Shown here piece by piece: positions 40,072 through 51,690 of a DNA stretch of 64,000 bases (position 1 is its first letter; the number at the start of each line of letters is the position of its first letter). This DNA is from Doryteuthis pealeii. Its lineage: Eukaryota; Mollusca; Cephalopoda; Myopsida; Loliginidae. The stretch covers positions 51,977,833-52,041,832 of the forward strand of contig CM042157.1 of the NCBI GenBank assembly GCA_023376005.1, read 5' to 3'. The notes beneath the pieces are model-generated. The model was not told the origin of the DNA. It did no database searches and saw only the letters and a program-made list of their open reading frames with translations. The position numbers and the translations under genes are program-made.

Positions 40072-41704
40072 GAAGTTTGGTATGTACATGTCGACATATA
40101 ACTTCAAAACGGGAGGTCACTCAGATTGGAAATCTTGCATGCACATTAATATCCTTCTAACTAAGAAACATGCCAAATTTGGTTATTGATTTTTATTTAT
40201 TAAGTGATATAATTAATTAATTAAACCAAAATCAACCAATTTGCATAACTGTCCGTATACCAGCTCCTGCTGCTATTGTATCAGCAGCAGCTTGTCTGCT
40301 GCCTATTTCAACAGTCATTCAAAATGTCCGCTCTATTTCTACTAATACGACAACATTGCTGAATGCAATTTTTTTGTCATTTAGTACAAACTGTTTTTTT
40401 TTGTTTTTTGTTTTTTTGTGTTTTTTTTTTGAGAACTAAAAAAAATCAACTTTTCAAAACAAGTGTATCTTTTTATATGTAAAAAAGAAAAAGGGAAACC
40501 TTTTTATCAATATTTTTACAAATACTTTCATATTTTTTAAATTTAAATATATCCACTTTTTTAATCAGCAAAACTCAAAACTTTTTTTTTTTTAAACTAT
40601 TCATGAAATAATGAAATTTGAATTAATATGCGAAATATTCTACCTACAAATAAGTTAATGTTTAGTTATTAGCAATTACAAAAACTGAATTTAAAATTGT
40701 CTTACGCACAAAAAGGTTTTAGAAAAAAATCATTCAAGCGATTAAAAAAAAAGTGGATACCCACACACTATTATGTTCATATTTCTTAGAATGAAATATG
40801 ATTAAATATATCCATTTTTAATCAGTGAAACTCAAAATGTTTTTGAAAGAAGAATAACGAAATTTAAATTCAAACACGAAATATAATGTTTAGTTGGCTT
40901 CTTTGTTACTTTTCATTACAATGTTACATTTTATTTCTAACTCAATAAGCAATTAAAAACTGAATTTAAAATTGTCTTATGTACGAAAAAGTTTTAGAAA
41001 AAAATCATTTAAACCATTCACAACTTACTTTTTAAAATATTATTCTCAATGTTGTAAACAAAAAAAAAATCACAAATTCTTAGCGATTAAAAAAGGGGAT
41101 ATTAAAAAAACACACTATTATTATTTTCCAATTGCTAACTGGATTTATATAAAACTTGAATAAAGGTTAATACTATCTTCAAAATTTTTTAACCATTCAA
41201 AAGAAGAAACATTAATCAAACTCCTGATGATTTCAAAAAAAGAACATTTCAGCTTACGGAAATAATGAAAATTATGAACAAAAACAATGTTTACCTATTT
41301 GCACCGTTAAATCAATTGAAATTTACAGTAGTCAAAAACGAGTTATGACTAACGGCTTTTATGAAAAATCAACTAATTGTCAAATTTTTATGAAATTTTC
41401 GGTAATTATTCATCTGTTGATGAAAGTATGTTTGAAATATGTTTTTTCTTAAAATATATTAGGGGAAATATTTTTACGAGCTCCCCCCCCTCTATTTTAT
41501 TTTATAAAATCTGGAAGACGAAAAATGAACAGATAAAAACAATTTTTTTCTATAAAGCTAAGAGTCTGAATAATTATATCAGAAGGTTTTTATAAGTTTC
41601 TATACAGGGCTTTTTTTTTAGTAAAAAAGAAAAGGAAAAACAAACATGAATTCTAAATTCTGCTAAAAAATGTCAATATTATTAAACACAATTCCATAAG
41701 TATG

Positions 41705-41786
41705 TGACATCCAGCAAGATTGAACACACTATTCAGTAGTAATGGATTTACGAGACTACCTTGCTAACCATTACACAATGATGGAA
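41705..41786 (-). pseudogene. tRNA-like sequence (Gln-like), unit 1
   Basis: On the minus strand GGTTCCATCATTGTGTAATG opens the unit and contains box A (TGTAATGGTTAGCA); a degenerate box B (GTGTTCAATCTTGC) follows at tRNA spacing. The opening resembles tRNA-Gln. The acceptor stem does not pair well, so it is a pseudo-tRNA or SINE head. Confidence 0.45.
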
Positions 41787-41857
41787 CCTCAATTTCTTTA
41801 CCCAACCTGTTTGTCACAGGTAGGATATGGTACAAGATCAAAAGCAAAGGGCATCTA

Positions 41858-41937
41858 GCGAGTATTAAAATCGCTATTCAGTAATAATGGGAATATAACT
41901 TGCAAACCCTTACACCACAATGGGATGCTATTAATAT
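41858..41937 (-). pseudogene. tRNA-like sequence, unit 2
   Basis: A second, more decayed unit with box A like GGTGTAAGGGTTTGCA and a box B like GCGATTTTAATACTC. It shares the TTACTGAATAGYG middle part with unit 1, so the two are related copies about 150 bases apart. Confidence 0.4.
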
Positions 41938-42074
41938 TTAAAAATGTAAACATCAAAAAGAGACTATTCCTAAAATAAATTAATATTATAATACACAAAC
42001 TGTTAGCTTTGTTTAATATTAAATATCCAATAAATGAATAATTTTCATTCTAATGAAAACTCCTTTTTTAATCT

Positions 42075-42200
42075 ATTCAACCCATAGATGGGTTCCTAAC
42101 AGGTACTACAACTCTGGATCAAAATGGCAATGAAGAAGTATTCCACACTTCCGAGAGACCCAGAATTAGAACTTCACCATTAGATGCACTTTAATGTCAT
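42075..42200 (-). repeat. Fragment of repeat R
   Basis: Reverse complement of the 3' part of repeat R (ACCCATAGATGGGTTCCTAACAGG to CACCATTAGATGCACTTTAA), inside Helitron-like copy c. Confidence 0.7.
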
Positions 42201-42288
42201 ACCCTTTTTAGGAACACTCCCTGGTGTTCCTAAAAATGTTTTTGTCCGGTCATGGACAAGGTACTTTTGCTAGTATATATATATATAT

Positions 42289-42624
42289 TCACTGATGCAG
42301 TTTTTTTTTTAATATTTGTTTTCTGTAATTTCGAAAAGAGTGTTCATTTACAATATGGTACACAGTTGAAAAAAGTTTGGGTATGTGTCCCTGTCTTTCT
42401 CTGTTGACATAAAAAAATATCTTCTTTTTGGGTTTTCTAATTGCATCCCTAATAACCCTCTGCTTTTCAGAATTCTTCTTCATTCTGTCATACTTTAATG
42501 TATGTCTGCATGAATGTTGCCATTGATTGAATGTTGCCATTGATTGAATGTTGCTGATTGTCATGTGACTCTTCCAGATGTTTGCTAAACTCTCCTGAAT
42601 CACTTTGCAAATATTAGGTAACAT
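42289..42624 (-). pseudogene. Unidentified degenerate open frame
   Basis: A 111-residue minus-strand frame with NIWKSHMTISNIQ, HSCRHTLKYDRMKKNSEKQ and VIRDAIRKPKKK. Upstream on the same strand, in another frame, KTKGKYEEDLYFFAALPQN can be read, so a longer gene may have existed. Codon pattern and lysine/asparagine richness look coding, but I do not recognise the family, and no catalytic motif is visible. Confidence 0.35.
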
Positions 42625-42639
42625 GCTACCATCTTAGAA

Positions 42640-44180
42640 ACAGATGATGTATTTTGAGGCAGTGCAGCAAAGAAATACAAGTCTTCTTCGTACTTTCCTT
42701 TTGTCTTCATATTTCTAGCATGTTTTTTCTTTTCTTATTTACTGCTTCTGCTCTTCATGCCTGCTTGCCACTCTACCTTGCTTTATGACTTTTAACTGTT
42801 TTTTTTTGTTTTTTTGTTGATATGTATTCTTACATAACCAAATGTTTTTTTAAGACTTACCTTTTTCTCTTGTATTTTATATATGTAATAACATTATGGT
42901 AAGGTCATGGATTACTTCACGGGGGAAATAAAGAAAAAGGTGGCATCAGAATCAAGAGAGTATTTTCTTAATATTACTATGCACTGTGGAAAAACTTGTA
43001 CATTATTGCCTTCTCAATATCATATTTAATGAAGTGAGATATTGTTGTCTAGTTTATTTTCAAGAAAGAAACTGAAAATTATTGAATATGAGGATCTAAG
43101 GCTTCTTCTTCCATCCAGCTTCATAATCTAGTATCACTCTACAAGACACATCAATCTCTTTAATATTGAAGGCAATGTAATTACAAAGATTAAGTTTCCT
43201 TTTTAATATTGCTATTAAAATTATTTTGTAAAATACATATGGGTGTTTATAGAGTCAAGTTGTTTTAAATTTACAATATACCCTATACGAATAAAGAAGT
43301 ATGTGTTCTTTGTAAATGTGGGAGTACTAATGGATGTGTTATGGTTGCCAAGTTGACAACAACTTGGAAAAATTTGGGAAGCAATGCTATAGACCAGTAA
43401 CTCTATTGGTATCATTTGCATTAATTCCTAACCATCTCCTTTTCCCATTTTCAATGCACAGCATTAACTCATTAAATGCCAACACTTTCTCAAGTAAATT
43501 TTAAGGGGGAAAATGCAAAATTTGGCATTTAATCTTCTTTCATCAAAAATATTTAGTTGTTACTGAAGAAAATGAAAAATGATTGTAACAAAATGTACTG
43601 GCCAGTGATGAAAAACCCTTACTTTAAATGCTCATTTTTCTTTTCTTCTGCCACTAGATTTTTATGTGTAATTATATATATATATCTTCTATTATTATAC
43701 TAAAGCTGAGATAAACAACTTTTATTTCCCTAAGGCTTTTTTTCTATTCAGGTTAATGATACAAAATTTATACTAAAATATTCCTTGGTTTCAGGACTAC
43801 TAAATGTTTGAAAAAAATTCCATCTAAATTGGTTTTAATTAGTCATAATTAGCAATTAAGTCAAAAATTGATCCGTCCCTCACCGTCATTCTGCATGTTA
43901 CTCTCACCCTCTCTATACTTGATTACCTCCTCCCTATATAATGTTATGTGAGTAAGAGTGAAAACGGAGAGTTATTGTGTTAGAGACATTTAACTAAGTT
44001 AAAATTAATTAGGGGTGAGTAGGTACTGGCATAACTACCATAGACAAGTAGTGGAACCATCCAAGAAAGCCTCCTCTTCAGTAGATATAAAAAAGGATAT
44101 TTTTGCTGTGACATCGGTCAAGGGTGGTGCAGATTGTAATGCGGTACTTCTGGGTAGCGAAATCTTTCTTGTTCGGGCTA

Positions 44181-44226
<46 letters not shown>

Positions 44227-44700
44227 AAAGTGTTTGTAGCTCGTAGTGTAGTGGAATTTATTTTGCAGAAAGAGTTTTAACTCATAACTAGAATGTAGTT
44301 ATATTTTGTATTTAGCTCTGTTGTGCGAGCCATTTTTTAATTTTTTTATTTTTCTATTTGATTTTGTTTAATATATTTTTGTTTTCGAAACTGTCATATT
44401 TACTTAACTTTTACGGTTGTTTTGAATAAAAAGAAAAAACAATATTTGCATTTGCTTGTTGATTAAAAACAACCTGGGGGTAGTTAACTTTTATCACCTT
44501 CAAACCACTAAAAGTTATTAGTCGATAAAAATGCTTTCAAACCGCTAAAAATATTTTTAATTTGGGAGGGAGGGTTACATATTTACATATCGAGAAAACT
44601 TAGGGGCACTTAAAATATCACTTTATTATCCCATTAACGTTTCCATGATTACCACGGGTCGATTTTTTTTTAGCAGGCACGATTTCGTGTTTTAGGGCAG
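42640..44700. other. AT-rich sequence without a firm feature
   Basis: A 33-base T run lies at about 44181-44215 and is followed by GTGTGTGTG. No gene or repeat boundary can be supported. Open frames crossing the T run are artefacts of low complexity. Confidence 0.5.
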
Positions 44701-45003
44701 GTGGCCAGGACGTATTTATCTGATATGTACCTTTTTTGTCTAAGTCGAAAAGTAGTTACATTATGAGGATGAGTTAAAAAAAAACAAATTATATTACATA
44801 TGTAATTCATTTTTAATACATTTTATTCTAGGCTCTGCAAAAATGGTAAATCCCTATTTTACAAAGCACATCTACCCACACCCACCTGATTGAATAGAAA
44901 TTAACAAAAATCTGGGAATTATCCGATTTTTTATGAAATTTTCAATGTTGATTTATCAATGAAAGAATTTTTTAAATACATCAGTTATTTTATTTCAAAA
45001 CCG
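44701..45003 (+). repeat. Family 3 repeat, copy near 44.9 kb
   Basis: Contains the arm AATTATCCGATTTTTTATGA, TTTTCAATGTTGATTTATCA and ATCAGTTATTTTATTTCAAA, as at 7905-8015, preceded by sequence shared with 8720-8800 and 46325-46400. Confidence 0.6.
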
Positions 45004-45859
45004 CCTTTATTTTTTGAGTGATGTAAAATTTTGGTGGGGTTTATACGGTGCTATTCGCAGTCTAGGTGGTGATAAAACCATCCCACCTACAAACGAAATT
45101 GCCAATCTGATGCAGTGCCTGCTGAAAAAAAAAAATCAGCGCTTAAGGCATTTTTTCCAAAAAGTTAATGCAATATTAACTCACTCCAGTCTTTTTTCGG
45201 CAAGTAAATGTAAATATTTTTTTTTAATTTTTCTTTGAAAAAAAATTTTTTTTTTTTTTTTACAAAATATTTACATTTACTTGTCGATACAAATATGGCT
45301 TACTTTTAATGCCATAAAACCACTAAAAAATAATTTGTCGATAAAAATGCCTTCAATCTGCTAAAGTATTTTTTTCCAGTTTTTCATTTTATTTTAATAT
45401 GTTAATTTCCAACAAACAAATACAAAAATTAAAATATTTAGATATGCTTTTTTATTTTAACTAAAAAAAGACATTAAACAAACATTTTTAAAAATCTGAA
45501 GATTTAGATTTTTTTTATATTCTAATAAAAAAAATGTCCGGCCCTTTAGAATTTTAAAAAAATATTTTATTTTATGGTATGATCAAAATATGTCACATGA
45601 TTAGTTTAGGCCATATTGAAGGAAGAAACGTAATACCTTTTTTATGATAACTTACTTTTAAAAAAAATTTTTTTTTATATACCTTTCCTTTTTGGTGTTT
45701 CTGCAGCGACTATTATATCCGTATTAATTCCTAATTAATGCTGGTGTTTTTTTTTTTCTTTTAGAAAAATCATAGCTGTATCAGCTAGGATTTTTCAATC
45801 ACCAAACCCAAACCTCTAAAAAGTTTTTTTGTCAAATTTATTTGCTTCCAGCCATTTTT

Positions 45860-46108
45860 TTAAAAGTAAAGTCGTCGGGGTGTTCTAAAGTCAGTATCAG
45901 CCATACAGCAACAGAGTCTATCCCCTTTTCACTAGCACTAGACCAAGGGGATTGTTTTCTTAGCATCAGAGGTGGAGTGCTACACCTACCATCAGCTCAT
46001 CACTTTACGACACAGGTCCCTGAGCTACTCATATGCTTTGGCGAGGGCCAGTATCAAACCAGGAACCGAGAGGCTCCTAGCCGAATATTCTACAGTAGTA
46101 TGCTGTAA
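45860..46108 (-). mobile_element. Possible tRNA-derived SINE
   Basis: A patch of balanced composition within AT-rich DNA. On the minus strand it begins near ACTGTAGAATATTCGGCTAG, with a box A like CGGCTAGGAGCC and a box B like GGTTTGATACTGG. No target duplication was found and the assignment is tentative. Confidence 0.35.
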
Positions 46109-46127
46109 ATAAATGAGAACAATAGTT

Positions 46128-46233
46128 TGTAATATATATATATATATATATGAAATAAAAGGAAATTAATCCGACAGTGTGAATTTGATATATTGAAAAA
46201 ACAAATGATGTTTACAAATGCATGGGATCATCA

Positions 46234-46282
<49 letters not shown>

Positions 46283-46293
46283 TGGGATCATCA

Positions 46294-46325
<32 letters not shown>
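46128..46325. repeat. (AT)n tracts with a duplicated unit
   Basis: The unit GCATGGGATCATCAGG occurs at 46220-46235 and again at 46279-46294, each followed by a long AT tract. Slippage or unequal exchange within the tracts is the likely cause. Confidence 0.9.
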
Positions 46326-46328
<3 letters not shown>

Positions 46329-46727
46329 CTCGAAAAGTAGTAACATAATAGGCACCAGTAAAAAAAAGCAAATTAAAATTACATATCTAATATTTTTAAT
46401 ACTCTTTTAAACAATTAAATTCGTTTTTTTTTTTTTTTCTGTTTATGTTAATTACCCCAAAAAACTGTAGCAGAATCATTTTTAAGAAAAATCATAGCTG
46501 AACCCGACACTTTTTTCCAGTATTGTTTTTTATAATCTGTTGTGAATAAATTTGGAAAAATGTTTTATTTAACATGATTATTAAACTTACTTTTTTATAG
46601 ATTAGATAAATATTTAATTTAAAATATTTCATGTTGAGTAAAGGTAGTTACTGAGTTTTTATAGATATTTAAAAATTGTGGAATTTTATTCAAATGTTGC
46701 AAACGTCGACCTCCCCCCCACCCACCT

Positions 46728-47302
46728 ATGATTGCACCAATTGGACACTAACATAGCATCTAGAGAATAAGTTAGATGGGAACTACTCAAGAATGCAGTG
46801 TGTCATTTTTAACAAGTTGTGAAAGTAACTGTATAGCCACTTGCCACTTATCACACAAACCATCCGAGTAACATGAACAAAGCATGCTGGACACTGCGGG
46901 AGGATTTAGGACGAACTCATAAGTGATATTTTTCTATGGAAACCAGCATACAGGCACGCCAGTGTGGACCGTTGAGCAAAGATGTATGTTGACCAACTTT
47001 TCGCAGATACTGGATGCTGTGCAGAGGACCTCCTGAGAACAATGAATGATAGGGTAAGGTTGGCGAGATATTGTCATGGATATCCATGATTAATATCCTA
47101 ATTACCTGTAATTAGAAATTAGATAACTAAGTGACCCTTCTCTTGTTTTTCCTTTGGTCAAATGAAAATGTTTACTCCAGTTTAAATAACTTATTTGGAC
47201 AGTTTGGGAAAACTTTAAATTAATGAAATTATTTTATCATATGATTTTTCCAACAATCTAACCTGGGCTCAATGGGTGACCCAACGGGTCACGTTTTTCT
47301 AG
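46728..47302 (+). mobile_element. RTE fragment joined to Helitron-like 3' end, copy 2
   Basis: This matches 1515-2083 nearly throughout: the RTE-type C-terminal fragment (ATGTTGACCAACTTTTCGCA.. encoding the decayed DQL-ADTGCC-EDL motif), the AT-rich spacer and the terminal hairpin GTGACCC/GGGTCAC (47276-47292) with CTAG at 47299-47302 before TATATA. All frames are broken. Left end is set by loss of similarity after a C-rich tract. Confidence 0.6.
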
Positions 47303-48492
47303 TATATATATATATAAGTATTAGAGTGAATGAAAATTTTTCATGTTTATATTAATAAAATCTATCTGTGATCCTACAGGATATATAAATGAGTTCTATG
47401 CGGATATATTTCATATGTAATAATACATACAACTACTATTTGTTATACTTAAGAATGATTGTAAATTTGTTTATACTTAAGAATGATTGTAAATTCAGAT
47501 TTTATGGCTTACTTACTAGCATTAGTATTCAAAGTATATAATATTACTCATAAATTGCATTTATTAAGTCAGTTCTTCTCTTTTATTTATATGCTGCATG
47601 TTTTGTTTTTTTAATTAAAGACTGCATTTGTTTATTTTTTTTATTTATATAATAAGTTATTTGAAAAATAATGACCAATTCTATTAAACATTTGAATGCA
47701 AAACCAGTTATTATTCTTTTTTAAATCCTAATACATTTTGATTTTTCTGTATGAAAGTGGACATATTTGTATGTGAATTAGCATATACATGAATGAGGAG
47801 TGTAAATTGTATTGAGTATTCTATACATATATGAAAAATTGAAAAAACACAAGTTCATAAATGAGTAATGTTTATTTTGCCTACGCTGCAGTGGTTCGAT
47901 CTGTTTCAATAAATCTTCATCAGAGCTTTCATTAGTTTGAGGAAAAAATAAATGTATCACAGAAAATAAAAAATCTGCGAGACCCTTTTGCTTTGCTGGT
48001 CAGTCTATTTAAAAATTGTTGAATCAAAAAAGTTTTGGTTTTTTTTTTTCGTATTCACTTCCACTTTTTCTTCACATATATACATGTGTATGTTTTTGTA
48101 TGTGTGCTCACATATTTTAAACACTGACAGTTGAAGTGAACATATATTTTTAATGTAAATAAGGAAAGTGATAATTACTTTTTTATCTATCTGTTTATTC
48201 TTTTTATCATATTCTTTATTCATTTATCAAATTATATACAAATTGCATATATTTGAATTATGTACAAATTTATGTTCACTATTTGTTTTACAATTTCAGT
48301 ATAAATTGCTTTATTCAGAAATATAACTTATTTAAGTTTATCTTATGAAACTTGACTACATCTACTTAAAATTTGTATATCGCTATCTGCATTTTTGTTT
48401 TTCTTCCAAATTTGCAGTTACAGTACAGATAATTATAGTATATTAAAATATTAAACTAAGTGATGCTAAAACTTGTTAAGATGAATAAATTA
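47303..48492. other. AT-rich sequence; weak Penelope-like motif
   Basis: Mostly featureless. A 27-base direct repeat (TTATACTTAAGAATGATTGT..) occurs at 47440-47491. On the minus strand near 47900-47945, CTGATGA followed by GAAACAG recalls hammerhead-bearing Penelope leaders, but stem II does not form well. Confidence 0.4.
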
Positions 48493-50258
48493 CACTGGGG
48501 AGCACAATTTTTGTTGATTTGGATCTGACGCTTGTTTTTGACTATTTTTTTAACCACTGAATCCAAAAATGACCTCAGTTTTTCTATATCACGTCAACTT
48601 TTTGAACTATGGGATACCCTCAATTTTTCTCAAAAAATGTTAAAATACAGCTTCTAACAAATTTTTGCTTATTTTATGGAAGGTTTTAAAAATGTCTATA
48701 TAATGGGAAATAATAAAACATCACACTGGGCATCACAAATTTTGTTGAGCTAGATTTGACATTTGTTTTTGACAAACTTTTGGACTCTGAATCCAAAAAT
48801 TACCTCATTTTTTCTCTATTACATCAACTTTTTAAGTAGCAGGATACCCTCGCTTGGTCTCAAAAACCATTGAAATACTGCATGTGACAGATTTGAGCTT
48901 ATTTCATAGAATATTTTTAAAATTTACAATGGAAAATGATTTTTAAAATGCTTGACTGTAATGTTTTTTACAAATTCATCTTGTTTCTACAAAGGATATT
49001 GTTACTGTAAGTCAAATTGTGTGCAAGTGGTTAGGGTAAGAATTTACACATAGTTTTTTCTAGTGTGTTCAATATGTGGACAATTTCCCTTTATGCTCCA
49101 TAGTCAGCCATCATATTTACATCCCATATACTTTAATACCATTCCTTTATGAATTTCAAATCTTGGTGGAATCATTCATCTTGCTCACATCAAGGTTTTC
49201 CAAGAAGTTAGCAAGGTGGCTATGCAGAAAATTGAACTTGATACTCATGTTGCAATCAATCATTTTGTGACTATCCAATTTCAGTGCAATTCATTGTTCA
49301 TGCATTTCCAAGAAAGTTCTTGACAAGGTAAAGAAATTGTCAAGAACCATGCATTCTTTTCGAGTTCTGACATTATCTCAATGAAATGTTCATCTTTGAT
49401 AACTTTATAACAGAATCTGTAGACTATCAAACACACCTGCCTTGATTTTTTTCATTTAACAGGCCAGGAAATGCTAAAATATGGTACTTGAAACACTTGC
49501 CTTCAATTGGCAATGCTTTAATGAATTGCTTCAAGAGACCTAGTTTCATGTGCAATGTGTGAAAATGATTTTCTTTATGTCAACAAATGGCACATGTTGA
49601 ATGTTGGGATCAACAGGTTTGAGATTAGATCTTGGAGGCCAATTCCTCTCCACCCAATGCTTCTCCCAAGCTCTACTGCCCCACACTGAGATTTCAGCTG
49701 AATAAGGCACCAGACGTATAGCTGAAGGTAGACTAGAATATTCAATTTTACATTTGTTTTTCTTGTTATATGGTGAAGTTTCATTAAACAAAAGTAACAA
49801 TCTTTTGGCTCCCACCAAATCATAGGCATACCAAATGCCAACTTATCATGTGTTCTCTTGATCCACATTTGTAAACTCTTAACACTCTGCTTGCACATCT
49901 GGTGAGGGGCCCAAGACTTGTCTTAATCGACAAGTTTTAATTTAAAATATGCAAAATAGACTAGGTTTACAAATGTGCTAATGTTTGTTCTTTGATTGGG
50001 AATCAACCTAGTCAGCAGATCTGAATAATTCTCCTTCCTTTTCAATAAAATAATCAACTCAATCAGTTGAACAGTTCTATTACTTCCAGACAAACAATAC
50101 AATTGTGCTGATTTTGAGAGTAAGCAGTGGATAAAAAAAACTTGACATGATAGAAGAAAACTAACTGCAGTTTTGAGATCAGCATGCTAATATTAGTCTA
50201 AATCAAATGAAAAATCAAAGTCAACAGAAATTATGTCCAAAATTGTTCCCCAGTGTTA
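48490..50258 (-). mobile_element. CACTG-type DNA transposon, copy 2, compact
   Basis: The element 48493-50255 has inverted ends (CACTGGGGAGCACAATTTTT.. and ..AATTGTTCCCCAGTG) and is flanked by TTA on both sides (48490-48492, 50256-50258). A terminal CACTG with a 3-bp target duplication resembles the CACTA/CMC group. A broken minus-strand gene for an uncharacterised protein fills the middle; its centre is deleted. The first 230 bases are present twice in tandem-like arrangement (48493-48722, 48723-48960). Confidence 0.7.
49080..49898 (-). pseudogene. Uncharacterised transposon protein, internally deleted
   Basis: From 49898 down, the minus strand encodes KLAFGMPMIWWEP, KDCYFCLMK, NKKNKCKIEYSSLPSAIRLV, then directly SRAWEKHWVERNWPPRSNLK and NIQHVPFVDIKKIIF in an adjoining frame. 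In intact relatives about 250 residues separate these two blocks, so the centre is deleted. Downstream pieces include a LLKQFIKALPIEGKCFKY-like block (49500-49540) and FHQDLKFIKEWY (49120-49155), matching the family's C-terminal FHQDI..ERY motif. I recall the family from many arthropod and mollusc genomes as uncharacterised; its residence in a CACTG element suggests a transposase. Stops throughout. Confidence 0.65.
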
Positions 50259-50532
50259 TCAGTGACTATGTATATGTAGGTATTTATCTAGATATTTCTT
50301 TTATTCACTTATTCATGTTTAAATTTATAAGTTACTTTAATGCATTTGTAGTAGCAGCATCTGGAATTCTACCATTTATTTCTAAAGTTTATTATAGTTG
50401 ATTATTTATCTTTTGTTATTTAAACAGTTTAAAAGTAATAATAGCATGGTTAATAAAAACTGATAATAATGATAATAATAATTATTGATCTTATATATTT
50501 GAATTTGATCCATTTACTTCGACAGACAAAAT

Positions 50533-50535
<3 letters not shown>

Positions 50536-50567
<32 letters not shown>
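50536..50567. repeat. (AT)n microsatellite
   Basis: Uninterrupted AT tract between the CACTG element and an R repeat. Confidence 0.95.
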
Positions 50568-50572
<5 letters not shown>

Positions 50573-50573
<1 letters not shown>

Positions 50574-51010
50574 CACTGAGACTAACCCATGCAGACAGAT
50601 ACTACCACCATGGGCCAAAACAGACCTGACAGTAATGTCGACTAAGGGGTAAGCCCTTAGATCCCAGAACTCCAAGATGTTCAAACTGGAGCCCCAGTAC
50701 CAGATACATTTTAGTCTTAATGGAAAGACATACTGAAAAAACTTGACACGTTTTTTAGGATCTAGCAATCATGCTCAAAACTGGGTAACTGCCTCCGAGG
50801 AAGGTTTTTGAGCCAGCAGTTTGGAGAAAGACATTAATGTAAAACCTACAATGTGAAAACCTTGTTGTCACCACTTTAAGGTATTGGTTGTCTGTTGACC
50901 TGGGGATGATAACATTGTTCAGCAGCACCCTGAATAAACAAGCAGCCTTCTCTAGGGGCAGTACTGCTTGCTCCACTTGGAGAGGGGACTAGAAAAAGTG
51001 ATTTAAAAAA
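50573..51010 (-). repeat. Dispersed repeat R, diverged minus copy
   Basis: Its reverse complement follows the R consensus seen elsewhere (TGGTGGTAGTATCTGTCTGC.., CAGTTTGAACATCTTGGAG) but is the most diverged copy in the window. Confidence 0.5.
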
Positions 51011-51049
51011 AGCTTATCTCCTACAACCCTAGTTGGCTAACCATGGTCA

Positions 51050-51690
51050 ACAGGCTTCTTCTCAGGCATTCAAACAAGAAAGAAGGGCGTAAAAAGACTA
51101 AATACTCACCGCCCTGTCGGCTGCAACGTTAGAATGCGTCGACTGCACCTCTGCAGAAGCATAAGACTCTCCCAATGGGGCCACCTGTTGACCGTGGGTG
51201 GGGACCCGTGATGCTTAAGGATAGAACCCAGGTGGTTGAGCAGTCCATGACTTGCAATATTCCACTTTGGCCCTTTCTTGGGCTAGACAGGCAGTCAGAG
51301 AGGCCTCTTCCGATCAATCGGCTGGTCATGTCAAGCCCTAGCACCTATATGATTACCCCAACCCTATTGCCCTTATGGCAAGCCCCAACCCTTTTTATCA
51401 TATGAGTGCTAGAAGGCAATGACTGAGGGTCTACATGTCCTGGGAATGACGTTAAACTCTATCTGATGGTGAGGTTCCAGTTTTGGAGGTTTGGGGAATG
51501 TGGAGCACCCCTTCATCACCATTGCTCCCTGGTCCACTCTGACCCGGAGTGGTAGTACCTGTTAGGGTCCTATCTATGGGTTAACTAGAAAAATGTATTT
51601 ATAAAAAAAGCGTATTATCCATTAAGAATTGATTTATTTCAAAACTTTATTGGCATTAAATGACCCACTGAGGTTGATATGCCGTAAAAC
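51050..51690 (+). repeat. Dispersed repeat R, copy with A-rich tail
   Basis: Matches 7025-7540 over its full length and ends GTTGATATGCCGTAAAACAA followed by CCAAACCAAA, an A/C-rich tail. It stands head to head with the copy at 50573-51010 and immediately upstream of a LINE endonuclease fragment. Confidence 0.75.

Larger units (their letters stand above)
40031..42273 (+). mobile_element. Helitron-like element, family 1, copy c
   Basis: After an AT tract (40031-40067) the copy begins AAGGAAGTTTGGTATGTACA, matching copies a and b. It ends with a 6-bp stem TTGTCC..GGACAA (42242-42259), GGTACTTTTG and CTAG at 42270-42273, then TATATA. It contains a fragment of repeat R (42075-42200, minus) and two tRNA-like pieces. 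It is longer than the other copies because of extra AT-rich sequence in the middle. No helicase gene. Confidence 0.6.

Noticed and set aside
44015..44227. 70-residue plus-strand frame before the 33-T run
   Set aside because: No motif, ends in a homopolymer, and codon use is unremarkable.
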